A stretch of DNA of 64,000 nucleotides. Source: Tsuneonella suprasediminis. GTDB lineage: Bacteria; Pseudomonadota; Alphaproteobacteria; Sphingomonadales; Sphingomonadaceae. The stretch is taken from positions 156,156-220,155 of the forward strand of contig NZ_RAHJ01000021.1 in the NCBI RefSeq assembly GCF_003605755.1, in the 5' to 3' direction. The translations under genes and the position numbers were made by a program. Positions 56,069-64,000 of this stretch are shown piece after piece. Under the pieces are notes generated by a model. It searched no databases and had not been told where the DNA came from. It saw only the letters and a list, made by a program, of their open reading frames with translations. Every line of letters begins with the position of its first letter. Position 1 is the first letter of the stretch.

Positions 56069-59000
56069 TTAATGGCTCAGCTCTATATCGCTATGGATAC
56101 GCGGTCTGATTCTAACTTTTTTGTAGCGTGTCTTGCCGACCTTATTGAACCGCCGAACCAACACGTCTTCTGCTACAACAGTTTGTTGGCCACTCGATTG
56201 GATTAACCCCGTGATGCTCCATTCGTCACTCATGCGGAAAAGAACCTCCGGGTCGACAATCTCCAAAACATGAAGAAGCTTCGGAACGGAACCCGGATCA
56301 GCGCGATATGCATTCACTGCTTCAGCGCGCTGCAAATGCAGATTCAGCAGTCCTTCCACCAAATCCCGAACGTCAGGATCATTTTCGTTTGCGGCGAGCC
56401 TCTCCAATTCAGCCTTGGCATCAGGCAGCCAAGAAATCACTTTAGCCAATAATTCGCGATCGCTCTTTGAGGCTGTGCCGTAGCGAGTGGCTATCATCGG
56501 CAAAGCTTCCGCATGTCGTCGCCGACATTCAATACACATCAACCGGAAAGCAATTTCGCTATCCTGCCCATGATCTTTGGATGGGAGATTGCTCAGCATT
56601 GCTTGAAGGGCGGATGCTCCGAGCTTTCGAGAGCTGGGGACCAGGTAGCGTTGACGTTTGGGCGTTTCCAGCCACGCCTGTTCGAATGCTTGCTCAGCTT
56701 TCGAAAGGTTGATGCGAGCCAATGCCTCGATCATATTCGGTAGCTCACTGGTCAGCATTTGGGGTGGCGCAAATGCACGATCCAGCACTATGTCCTCAAT
56801 CTCCTGATGCCCGCGTTCTAAATATGGATCGATTATGCGTTCGCCGAAGAACGATGGTCGACGCATGAAGGGTTCAGCAGCTTCAAGCAATTCTTCAGAT
56901 ACATCGTCTTGTCGGAGGCGGATCGCGAGCACCTCCATATCTGTCGAATTCCAGCTGTTTCTTGTAGTTAGCTCCATCAAGAATTTGTCCAATTCTGCTC
57001 TCGCCGGTGTGCCTCGCTCCTGCAAAAGAACGTTGCACGCAGCCAGATGGCCCTCTGAGTCCTTCTCCTTCCGGAATCTTGGGAGTGCCCGCTCAAGCAG
57101 AAGCGGATCCTTGACGTCGTAATGCACAGCAAGATTGATCGCTCGCGCCTCAAGGTCTCCCCCGACCTCCGACATTCGGACGCAATCTACCAGAGCGTAG
57201 GCATCTTCGACGTAGCCGAGATCGTCGAACAATTCGACGCCAAGTGACCGCTCCACCTCGCTGCTTGCGCTTAGCAAAGCCAACATGCGTGAATACCATT
57301 TATGAGGCTCTATGCTGACGAGAGCTCGCCAGATCGGTTTTCGCATCTGCTGGGAATAATCCGATGACCAATCCAGAGCCATCTGCTCTAGCCGATCAAT
57401 GACCGAAGGTGTAGGCGAAAAAATTGCAGAACCAACTCCATACCCACGAGCTTCGACCGGTCCGTCAAGCAAGTTCAAAACATACGTTTCAAAGTCGGCA
57501 CCATCAATACGAAGCAAGACGCTCCACATTTTTTCGGCAAGCGGATTCCGAGCGCCGTGAGCGTGGGCTTCCAATCGAATGCGCAATTCGCTTGCCAAGC
57601 GACTTCCATGAAATGACCGGAAGGAGTTTCCGGTACTGGGCCGAATTTTGCTACTACCAAGTACTCCCAGCAAGATACGTATGATGCGCTCGTCGCCACC
57701 GCCTTCTTGAACCATTTCCGCAGCTAGACATCGCAAGAGAATTGCAACGGTTTCGGACCCGACGCCTGTCGGTTCTGCTGCCCAAAGTGAAGCCAGCATG
57801 CAGCCCGTCGGATCGATGTGCATGAGCCATTGGTCTATGAGATTGCGTCCACGGTCTGGCGAGTGATCCAGGACGCGTTGAAGCCAGAGGCCAGCATGCG
57901 GTGCATATTTCAAGACCGGTTTGCTCGCAATAATATCCAAGGCTGCGGACGGGTCGATCATCGCGAGGGCGACCAGAGCGTCGGGTCCGCCATGAGAGCC
58001 AGCTTCGATCTGTTCGACGAGGAAGGGAATTTTGGTTTTATCCTCGGTTCGCCGAATAAATCCGATGATCTGGGTGTGATCGTCAGAGCTCATGTGCGCG
58101 AGCAGGTGGTTTGATACCAATGACCACGTCTGCTCATCAGGAACCGGTGAGACTTCGCGCAAGAGGCTGCTCGCAATGCCAAGCTCTTTTGGGTCAGTTG
58201 TGGAGAGAATCTTGTTCTCCAACCAGTGAGGGTCTAGAAGACATAGGCAAAGGGCAGCGTCGCGAAAAATCTCGAATTCTGAAAACTTGCGCTGCTCCGA
58301 CCCAAGCGTTCGGTAGGCTTCCACCAACCCTTCCCAGACCCTTTCGCGCTGACCTTCCAAGGGCCATCTATTTCCTAATAGGAGCAGCAATCTCCAAGCG
58401 TTCTCATCGCCCTTTGAAAGCCTCTGAATAATTGATGCCTTCTCGGTATCTGTAAGCGTCAACGCACGGATAGCTGCGGCAATATTTCCGATATGCCCGC
58501 ATTCGCCTTCATCGTCTGTCAATAGGTCTGCACGCGCAAGCAGACCTTCGACAATACCCGAACCAAGCGTTGGGCAGAGATCGCGATAAAAACTTTGAGA
58601 TGATCGGTGAAGCCGATCTTCCTCTAGTAACGCCATGAGTTCGCCTAGCTTGTCTGCCGGGACGCCTTCAGAGGTTGCCAGCCACAAAACGTCCATCATC
58701 AAGAAGCCCAATCCATGGAGGCGATTGCGGTCTTCGGGAGAATCGTTTTGAAGTTCTTCGATGGACTTGGCGATTTCGTCCACCGCAGCACTCGGTCGCG
58801 AAAGCCTCTCCGCCAACCATTCCGCAATCGCCCAAGTTAGCAGTCGATCATGTGCAAAACGCCATTTACCAGACAGATGCTCGAGCCACCCAGACGATGC
58901 CAGTTTGCCAAGCTGTTCATCTGTAAAGCTAAGCGCAAGGACCTCAGAGTCCGTTGCCTCTCTTGACCCCTTCTCGACCATTTTTTCGGCCAAAGCCTTA

Positions 59001-60433
59001 AGGCGAGCGCCCGCAGCCTGGCCCGCTTTTTGTCGTGCTCTTTCCCAGAATTTATTCAGGACAAGATATTCGTTTGAAGGATTCCACTTGTCGCCCTCAA
59101 TCGCCAATTGGGCGTAGATGCCGCAAAGGACCGGATGACGAAGCATCCGTCGGATCGAAGAGGGAACTGCACCCGCATTTACCCCCCTTCTACTCAGGGC
59201 TTCGAAAAGCTCCGAGACCCCAAATTCCCCGATTTGAAATGGCTCGATGCCAATCTCGCGAAAAACCTCAGCATCAGCTTCCGGCGGAACTTCCGCTACA
59301 GCGCGAATGCCCTCACCTATTCCGCTCTGGTAGAATAGCTGTTTGAGTTCCTCAGGGTTTTGACATCCTTCCCAGAGTACGAGAACATTAGAAGCGTCGT
59401 CACCATGGCGGCGACGCCACAGCCTTCCGAGCGCAGGTGGTTCGATCGGACTCTCGTGATCAAGCGCTTCGATTGCGATCAAGCGCTTCAACTCACGTTC
59501 CAGTTCGGACCGATCAGAGGCACGAATGAGCACCGCAGGTTGGCGATTTTCAAGTGCCTCTTGAGCTAGCCGGTAAAGAGCCCAACTCTTGCCGTTTCCT
59601 GACGATCCCGAAACTAGCTCCAGGTGAGTAGTTGTCGATGCCGGAAGCGGCGCGCGCACGTCAAATGCAGGATCGTACTGACGAGCGGTCAACGCAGTTT
59701 CAAGCGCTAACCTGAGCGTCTCTTGCGCATCGGTAAGGCTGGCCAGACCCAAAATCTCTTCAATCACTTTCCCTGAAACAACGCAATCGTTCTGCCGAGC
59801 GCGCTTCATCAGGTTGCCAGTCAATTGGTCCAGCTTCGTTTCAAGCTGGTTGCCGTATGGCAGCCTTGGAAACAGTTGGCTCGCCAATTTGGTAGAGATT
59901 TCGTTTTCGTCGATAGGCTCAGCGACCAGCAAGCGGCTCGCAAAAACACGGAACGACTGGTCAAATCCACTGTCGCTTCCCGTTTGTTCAATGAAGACTT
60001 TTAGACATGAACTTCTTGCGCGTTGAAAATTTTTCTCGACTGCCGTTGTTGGCGTTCCGCCAGACGCGAGAATTGAACTGAGCTCAGCTGCGGGCTTCGT
60101 CAATCTCTGGGTGCTTTGCAATTCGTATCGATCGCAAACCTGTTCGCAGTGCGCGCCAAACAGGTCTGGCAATACCGCATCCGCAAATGTGCCAAGATCT
60201 ATTGGCCGGTTGCGAAGTTTGAATTGAATGGCGTGTCGCTCATCTCCCTCAATGATCGCATCACCTCCGGAATTGGGTTCTAGAATTGCTTGGATGGAGT
60301 CGATCGTATTAGCGGAGGGCTTCAGTTCAATCCGTGCTTCAAGTAGGCGTGTCGCTGTCGCCTGCAATTGATACAGGAAGCCCAATATTGCCGAGCTTCC
60401 GCCATGCGGGCTGGAATCTGGATTTCCGGTCAA
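56069..60433 (-). CDS. Giant DUF4297/Cap4-like nuclease plus STAND-like NTPase with helical repeats
   Basis: A 1454-residue protein, probable anti-phage sensor-effector. Residues about 8-90 (GGSSAILGFLYQLQ, then GGDAIIEGDERHAIQFKLR) match the GFxYQ and E/D...QxK pattern of DUF4297/Cap4-type PD-(D/E)xK nucleases. A P-loop (VSGSSGNGKS, K282) and Walker-B-like NVLVLWEG (349-356) define an NTPase core, then a winged-helix-like region near 480-560. About 900 residues of helical, HEAT/TPR-like repeats follow. This matches the Avs/STAND layout. The start is TTG 60433, with AAGGA nine bases upstream inside the preceding small frame. It is divergent from the nuclease-repeat gene. Confidence 0.75.
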   Translation of the reverse strand: MTGNPDSSPHGGSSAILGFLYQLQATATRLLEARIELKPSANTIDSIQAILEPNSGGDAIIEGDERHAIQFKLRNRPIDLGTFADAVLPDLFGAHCEQVCDRYELQSTQRLTKPAAELSSILASGGTPTTAVEKNFQRARSSCLKVFIEQTGSDSGFDQSFRVFASRLLVAEPIDENEISTKLASQLFPRLPYGNQLETKLDQLTGNLMKRARQNDCVVSGKVIEEILGLASLTDAQETLRLALETALTARQYDPAFDVRAPLPASTTTHLELVSGSSGNGKSWALYRLAQEALENRQPAVLIRASDRSELERELKRLIAIEALDHESPIEPPALGRLWRRRHGDDASNVLVLWEGCQNPEELKQLFYQSGIGEGIRAVAEVPPEADAEVFREIGIEPFQIGEFGVSELFEALSRRGVNAGAVPSSIRRMLRHPVLCGIYAQLAIEGDKWNPSNEYLVLNKFWERARQKAGQAAGARLKALAEKMVEKGSREATDSEVLALSFTDEQLGKLASSGWLEHLSGKWRFAHDRLLTWAIAEWLAERLSRPSAAVDEIAKSIEELQNDSPEDRNRLHGLGFLMMDVLWLATSEGVPADKLGELMALLEEDRLHRSSQSFYRDLCPTLGSGIVEGLLARADLLTDDEGECGHIGNIAAAIRALTLTDTEKASIIQRLSKGDENAWRLLLLLGNRWPLEGQRERVWEGLVEAYRTLGSEQRKFSEFEIFRDAALCLCLLDPHWLENKILSTTDPKELGIASSLLREVSPVPDEQTWSLVSNHLLAHMSSDDHTQIIGFIRRTEDKTKIPFLVEQIEAGSHGGPDALVALAMIDPSAALDIIASKPVLKYAPHAGLWLQRVLDHSPDRGRNLIDQWLMHIDPTGCMLASLWAAEPTGVGSETVAILLRCLAAEMVQEGGGDERIIRILLGVLGSSKIRPSTGNSFRSFHGSRLASELRIRLEAHAHGARNPLAEKMWSVLLRIDGADFETYVLNLLDGPVEARGYGVGSAIFSPTPSVIDRLEQMALDWSSDYSQQMRKPIWRALVSIEPHKWYSRMLALLSASSEVERSLGVELFDDLGYVEDAYALVDCVRMSEVGGDLEARAINLAVHYDVKDPLLLERALPRFRKEKDSEGHLAACNVLLQERGTPARAELDKFLMELTTRNSWNSTDMEVLAIRLRQDDVSEELLEAAEPFMRRPSFFGERIIDPYLERGHQEIEDIVLDRAFAPPQMLTSELPNMIEALARINLSKAEQAFEQAWLETPKRQRYLVPSSRKLGASALQAMLSNLPSKDHGQDSEIAFRLMCIECRRRHAEALPMIATRYGTASKSDRELLAKVISWLPDAKAELERLAANENDPDVRDLVEGLLNLHLQRAEAVNAYRADPGSVPKLLHVLEIVDPEVLFRMSDEWSITGLIQSSGQQTVVAEDVLVRRFNKVGKTRYKKVRIRPRIHSDIELSH

Positions 60434-60624
60434 CGAGCTAAGTCCTTCTGTCGGAATTGAAAAGTCTGACCATGGGCCACCTCAAAAAGTGCTTCGGCTT
60501 CCCTACACAGATCCCCATTGGAACGCTCTAGCTGATTCGCAGTGCAATCATTCTGCCCAGCAAGATCCGGTTCAAATTTGAAGCCGGTCGGCGAGCCGTT
60601 GCTGAAAAGGAAAGCCTTCACCAT
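60430..60624 (-). CDS. Small protein coupled to the STAND-like gene
   Basis: A 64-residue frame MVKAFLFSNGSPTGFKFEPD ... EALFEVAHGQTFQF, ending in a TGA that overlaps the TTG start of the 1454-residue gene. That gene's ribosome binding site (AAGGA) lies within this frame, the usual sign of translational coupling. No domain recognised; mildly acidic and Gln/Glu-rich. Its ATG is only 11 bp from the earliest ATG of the divergent gene, so promoters would have to overlap coding sequence; the start is uncertain. Confidence 0.45.
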   Translation of the reverse strand: MVKAFLFSNGSPTGFKFEPDLAGQNDCTANQLERSNGDLCREAEALFEVAHGQTFQFRQKDLAR

Positions 60625-60689
60625 ATTGGCTCGTGATGGCCGAAAGCACCGAAACTCCACTAAACCCAATTCCTTCGCCGCGCGAAATT

Positions 60690-63116
60690 ATGCGGCAGAA
60701 GCGACCTTATTTATTTTCTGACACCGAAATTGACCAATCGACGGCGTTCCCTCGTGCAAGTTTCGAGTATCATCTGGAAACGCTAACTGCCCGCAAGCAA
60801 GAGTATGAGTTCGAGGACTTTTGCCGAAAGCTGGCAGAGAAAGAACTTTGCCCCAACCTCACAATCCAAACCGGACCTACAGGGGGCGGTGACGGAAAAA
60901 CCGACGCCGAAACATATCCTGTGGCCGCAGAGATTGCAGAGCGATGGTGGGTGGGCAACCCATCAGCAGGCAGGGAGCGATGGGCCTTCGCATTCAGCGC
61001 GAAGAAGGACTGGAAGCCAAAGCTAAAATCCGATGTGAAAAAGATCGGGGGGACAGGACGCGAATATGATCTTGTCTATTTCATAACGAACCAGTTTGCT
61101 GCTGAGAAAGATAAGGCAAAGCTTCAAGATCAGCTTTCCGAAGAATACCCATTTCGAGTTGTCATTCTTGATCGCAGCTGGATCGTCGCAAAAGTCTATG
61201 AAAATGGACACCTGGGCATGGCAATCTCGGCCTTAGCTATCGAAGGCGCTCAGTCAGATACGATCCAGAAATTCGGACCAAGAGATGCTGCTAGGTCGGC
61301 TGAACTGACTGAATTGGATAGGCAAACATCCGATCCCGAACGATATGTCGGCGCTCGATTTCAACTGGCGTCTGATTGCTTCCGATCTGCCATTCTAGCG
61401 CGGGGGTTGGAACGACCTCAGGCTGAAGTTGAGGCTCGCTTCGAGCAAGCTATACGGATTGCAGATGAGCTGGGCACAACTTCCCAAGCCATGCGACTCA
61501 GATATCACTATGCTTGGACAGCCTTTTGGTGGTTCGAGGATTTGCCCAAATTCTTGAAGTTGTACGACGAAGTAGAAGATAGGCTTGCTGGGACAGAACA
61601 AAGCTCCGAAGCTAAACATCTCCATACCCTCTACTCCCTTACGGTTGCGTCAATTAGCAATGGGAGGCTGAAACCAGAAAGCGTAAATATTGCCGAAAAG
61701 AGGCGCGCTCTGGTCGCAATCCTTGAGCCTTTGGCAAAAAATGAGGCGCGTCCAAACAATGCGTTGGAAGCAAAGACCTATCTGACCCTCATCAAAACCC
61801 ATGATGCAATGCACCAGGATGCAACCGACGCTCTGGACGAATGCTGGACTGATTTTTCAGAAATTTTGAAAGCATCAGAAATCCTAGGCTCTTACCCGGT
61901 CGATCTGCTCGAAAGCGTCTTAGGAGAGCTTGGCAGCGTCGTTGATAGCCCTGCCTTTGATAATCTATTTGCGGAGCTAACCGATGTGATTGGTCAAAGG
62001 CGCAGCCACGGTGCGGCAGGTCAGGCCAATATCAAGCGCGCATTTCAGAAGCTCGAACTCGAAAATCCGTATGAGGCTATTCGTTGGTTTGGACGAGCAG
62101 AAGAGTTATTATTGAAGCGGGAATACCGCGAGGAATTGACCGAAGCCTTGCTGGGAAGCGCCAGTGCCTACGGCATTGTTGGTTTGCGATGGGCGGCGAG
62201 GAATCGTGCATTGGTTGCGCTTGACCATGCGATGATGGACTTCCGCGAAGATGGAGACATTGACTGGCTAGCATGGATTGCCGTCAAGCAGTTGGCTTGG
62301 GCCGAGCTGCGGTTGGGTCGTGTGCCGCAGGCTCTAGCAACGCTGATGCTGGCAAAATTCATTCTTGCCGCATTGCAACCTGAGGGCGAGATTGCAGATC
62401 AAGTTGAAGAAGACCTGATATCTATCGAGGTTGCTTTTGGCTTGCTGCTTCTGAATCTCGATGTCGGGCAACTTGGGGCCATTTCGCAACTTCACGACAG
62501 TTTTGAAGAATACGATCTTGTCATTCCGGGAATGGCGACCCTGTTCACTTTGGGTCAGCATCAAGCTCTGATTGAAGAGGGGTATTGCCCGGAGGGGCAG
62601 ACAGAGAAGGACCTTAACGACTTTCTACAGAATTGGATCAATGTTCCAGGCGGCGACCAGATGCCAAGCGAAACAATGTTACTGGATCAAGCCGAAGTTG
62701 AGTTTCAGTCAAATGTCCTTGGCTGCAACATCCGGGTCAAGTCACACACCGATCCGGTATCGGTAGGCATTGCTGAGACCATACTCGGCAGCCTTGAGAG
62801 CTTGATGGCCACAAGTGATGAAAGTCACGTTCTACCGCATAAAGAGAAGTTTCGGATTGTAGTGCTGCCCGATGGCGAGCCTGATTCCATTCCCAGTCAT
62901 CGCTTGGTCGAGGACAAAGGAGCGTCGTATATCGAAATTTCTCACTCGCCTGACTTTCATCAAGACAGTGCAGATAAGATGCAGCGATACCGCGACTGGT
63001 TGCAGGAGCTTGTTGTCGAGATAGTCTGCCGCTTTGCGATTGTGCGAGACATTGAAGGATGGATGTCAAAGATCGCGGTGAACCGCCCCGGGATTGCCGG
63101 AGGCCATTTGGTTTAA
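60690..63116 (+). CDS. Restriction-nuclease-like protein with helical repeats, 3' end disrupted by IS
   Basis: An 808-residue frame from ATG 60690 (MRQKRPYLFSDTE); ATG 60636 or GTG 60633 would add 18-19 residues. The N-terminal part has a PD-(D/E)xK-like signature: EYEFEDFCRKLAEKEL, GPTGGGDGKTDAET (Asp72/Glu74) and WAFAFSAKKDWKPKLKSDV (Lys105). A short alpha/beta region (YDLVYFITNQ, FRVVILDRSWI) precedes long TPR-like helical repeats (about 210-660) and a C-terminal alpha/beta piece. No P-loop is visible. The last 12 codons (from the GTG at 63078-63080) come from the inserted IS3 element, which begins at 63079, so the native C-terminus is lost. Likely a defence nuclease; function is inferred. 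Confidence 0.7.
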   Translation: MRQKRPYLFSDTEIDQSTAFPRASFEYHLETLTARKQEYEFEDFCRKLAEKELCPNLTIQTGPTGGGDGKTDAETYPVAAEIAERWWVGNPSAGRERWAFAFSAKKDWKPKLKSDVKKIGGTGREYDLVYFITNQFAAEKDKAKLQDQLSEEYPFRVVILDRSWIVAKVYENGHLGMAISALAIEGAQSDTIQKFGPRDAARSAELTELDRQTSDPERYVGARFQLASDCFRSAILARGLERPQAEVEARFEQAIRIADELGTTSQAMRLRYHYAWTAFWWFEDLPKFLKLYDEVEDRLAGTEQSSEAKHLHTLYSLTVASISNGRLKPESVNIAEKRRALVAILEPLAKNEARPNNALEAKTYLTLIKTHDAMHQDATDALDECWTDFSEILKASEILGSYPVDLLESVLGELGSVVDSPAFDNLFAELTDVIGQRRSHGAAGQANIKRAFQKLELENPYEAIRWFGRAEELLLKREYREELTEALLGSASAYGIVGLRWAARNRALVALDHAMMDFREDGDIDWLAWIAVKQLAWAELRLGRVPQALATLMLAKFILAALQPEGEIADQVEEDLISIEVAFGLLLLNLDVGQLGAISQLHDSFEEYDLVIPGMATLFTLGQHQALIEEGYCPEGQTEKDLNDFLQNWINVPGGDQMPSETMLLDQAEVEFQSNVLGCNIRVKSHTDPVSVGIAETILGSLESLMATSDESHVLPHKEKFRIVVLPDGEPDSIPSHRLVEDKGASYIEISHSPDFHQDSADKMQRYRDWLQELVVEIVCRFAIVRDIEGWMSKIAVNRPGIAGGHLV

Positions 63117-64000
63117 ATTATGCCGCCATGGGCGTGTCGTCCAGCATGGCGTAGTATCGTGCTTCAGCTTCGGCAGGCGGGATATTGCCGATGGGCGCGA
63201 GCAGGCGCCGGTTGTTGAACCAGTCGACCCATTCGAGCGTGGCGTATTCCACGGCTTCAAATGATCGCCACGGACCTCGGCGGTGGATGACCTCGGCCTT
63301 GTAAAGGCCGTTGATCGTTTCGGCCAAGGCGTTGTCGTAGCTGTCGCCAACACTGCCGACCGATGGTTCGATCCCGGCTTCGGCAAGACGCTCGGTATAC
63401 TTGATCGAGACATATTGGCTGCCACGATCACTGTGGTGGATCAGGCCGCCACGGTGAACAGGCCGTCGGTCATGGATCGCCTGCTCCAGGGCATCGAGTA
63501 CAAAGCTGGCATGCGCCGTTCTGCTCACCCGCCAGCCCACGATATAGCGGGCGTAAACGTCGATCACGAAGGCGACATAGACGAACCCGGACCACGTCGC
63601 GACGTAGGTGAAGTCCGAGACCCACAGCATGTTGGGTGCCGGTGCATGGAACTGGCGGTTGACCTGATCGAGCGGACATGGCGCTGCCTTGTCGCTCATC
63701 GTCGTCTTCACCGGCTTCCCCCGGATCACGCCCTGCAGGCCCAGCTCACGCATCAGCCGTTCCACCGTGCAGCGGGCAATATCGAAGCCCTCGCGCTGCA
63801 TCTGCCGCCACACCTTGCGATACCCGTAGACCTTGAAGTTGGCATCGAACACGCGCTGAACCTCGGGCTTCATTGCTTCGTCGCGCTGGGCGCGTGGTGA
63901 CAGGCGCGACGGATCGCGGCGCTGTGCGACACGCTCGTGGTAGGTTGATGGGGCGATCGGCAGAACCCGGCAGATCGGCTCGACCCCATACTCACCCCGA
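63079..64000 (-). mobile_element. IS3-family insertion sequence, partial at window edge
   Basis: One end is visible: a terminal repeat starting TGAACCGCCCCGGGATTGCC at 63079, typical of IS3-family elements of the IS407-like type, followed by the IS3 orfB-type transposase on the minus strand. The element continues past 64000, so the other end, orfA and the target duplication cannot be seen. It inserted into the 3' part of the nuclease-repeat gene. Confidence 0.85.
63118..63999 (-). CDS. IS3-family transposase OrfB (partial)
   Basis: The C-terminal 293 residues of an rve-type DDE transposase; the frame stays open to the window edge (upstream residues read YGVEPICRVLPIAPSTYH). An HTH-21 segment (VYGYRKVWRQMQREGFDIARCTVERLMRELGL) precedes the catalytic core with D in LWVSDFTYVAT, D in HSDRGSQYVS and E in SYDNALAETINGLYK. 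It is normally made by frameshift from orfA/orfB; orfA lies outside the window. Confidence 0.93.
   Translation of the reverse strand, partial: RGEYGVEPICRVLPIAPSTYHERVAQRRDPSRLSPRAQRDEAMKPEVQRVFDANFKVYGYRKVWRQMQREGFDIARCTVERLMRELGLQGVIRGKPVKTTMSDKAAPCPLDQVNRQFHAPAPNMLWVSDFTYVATWSGFVYVAFVIDVYARYIVGWRVSRTAHASFVLDALEQAIHDRRPVHRGGLIHHSDRGSQYVSIKYTERLAEAGIEPSVGSVGDSYDNALAETINGLYKAEVIHRRGPWRSFEAVEYATLEWVDWFNNRRLLAPIGNIPPAEAEARYYAMLDDTPMAA

Noticed and set aside
1..64000. CRISPR arrays or rRNA operons
   Set aside because: No regularly spaced direct repeats and no rRNA sequence were seen in the window.

Overview
The window looks like about 48 kb of chromosomal backbone from an alphaproteobacterium, followed by about 16 kb of a mobile genetic island. 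GC-rich sequence, ATGA-coupled operons, the sulfate-reduction cluster order cobA-DUF2849-cysI-DUF934-cysH, the full ccm block and the fabZ-ompH-bamA-rseP-dxr-cdsA-uppS-frr-pyrH-tsf-rpsB block all fit the Sphingomonadales. An Erythrobacteraceae member (Erythrobacter/Altererythrobacter type) is my best guess; this is inferred from gene content and protein resemblance, not from a search.

Backbone, left to right. At 0.2-6.5 kb lie sulfur amino acid and tRNA-modification genes (metZ, queF, sseA, metC), a proline-rich surface-like protein and an MscS channel. At 6.7-10.6 kb is the assimilatory sulfate/sulfite reduction operon. At 10.6-18.2 kb are a secreted nuclease, pgsA, an LplT-like transporter, a TPP enzyme, CsbD and EVE proteins and a GGDEF-EAL protein. 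The run dapF-mtaB-ftsY-yciB (18.2-21.8 kb) is followed by kup and by cytochrome c maturation genes ccmC-D-E-F-G-H-I (24.1-29.0 kb). Next come an amino-acid dehydrogenase, tRNA-His, a prolyl-hydroxylase-like oxygenase, a DksA-like protein and rpmE. The long minus-strand block at 31.9-42.9 kb carries outer-membrane biogenesis, isoprenoid, phospholipid and translation genes. The backbone closes with a SIMPL protein, a small membrane protein behind a candidate LexA-controlled promoter with DnaA-box-like sites, pssA/psd, a KAS III-like synthase and a small lipoprotein.

Island, from about 48.0 kb to beyond the right edge. It starts at a tRNA-3'-end-like sequence (candidate att site), then two AlpA/excisionase-type helix-turn-helix genes. 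These are followed by a tightly coupled operon HNH nuclease / unknown 212-aa protein / minimal nucleotidyltransferase, an unknown 190-aa gene, conjugal genes traC/traD, a Ti/RSF1010-like oriT, a TraA relaxase-helicase and a DUF6118 protein. Two large divergent genes come next. One encodes a 1454-aa protein with a DUF4297/Cap4-like N-terminus, a P-loop and a long helical C-terminus, like an Avs-type STAND sensor. The other encodes a restriction-nuclease-like protein with helical repeats. The second gene is interrupted at its 3' end by an IS3-family element whose transposase runs off the window. No integrase or type IV secretion genes are visible, so the island may be a mobilizable element or one arm of a larger ICE.

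The strongest candidates for undescribed biology are the HNH/unknown/nucleotidyltransferase operon, the divergent nuclease-STAND and nuclease-repeat pair, and the candidate SOS-regulated small membrane protein at 44.2 kb.
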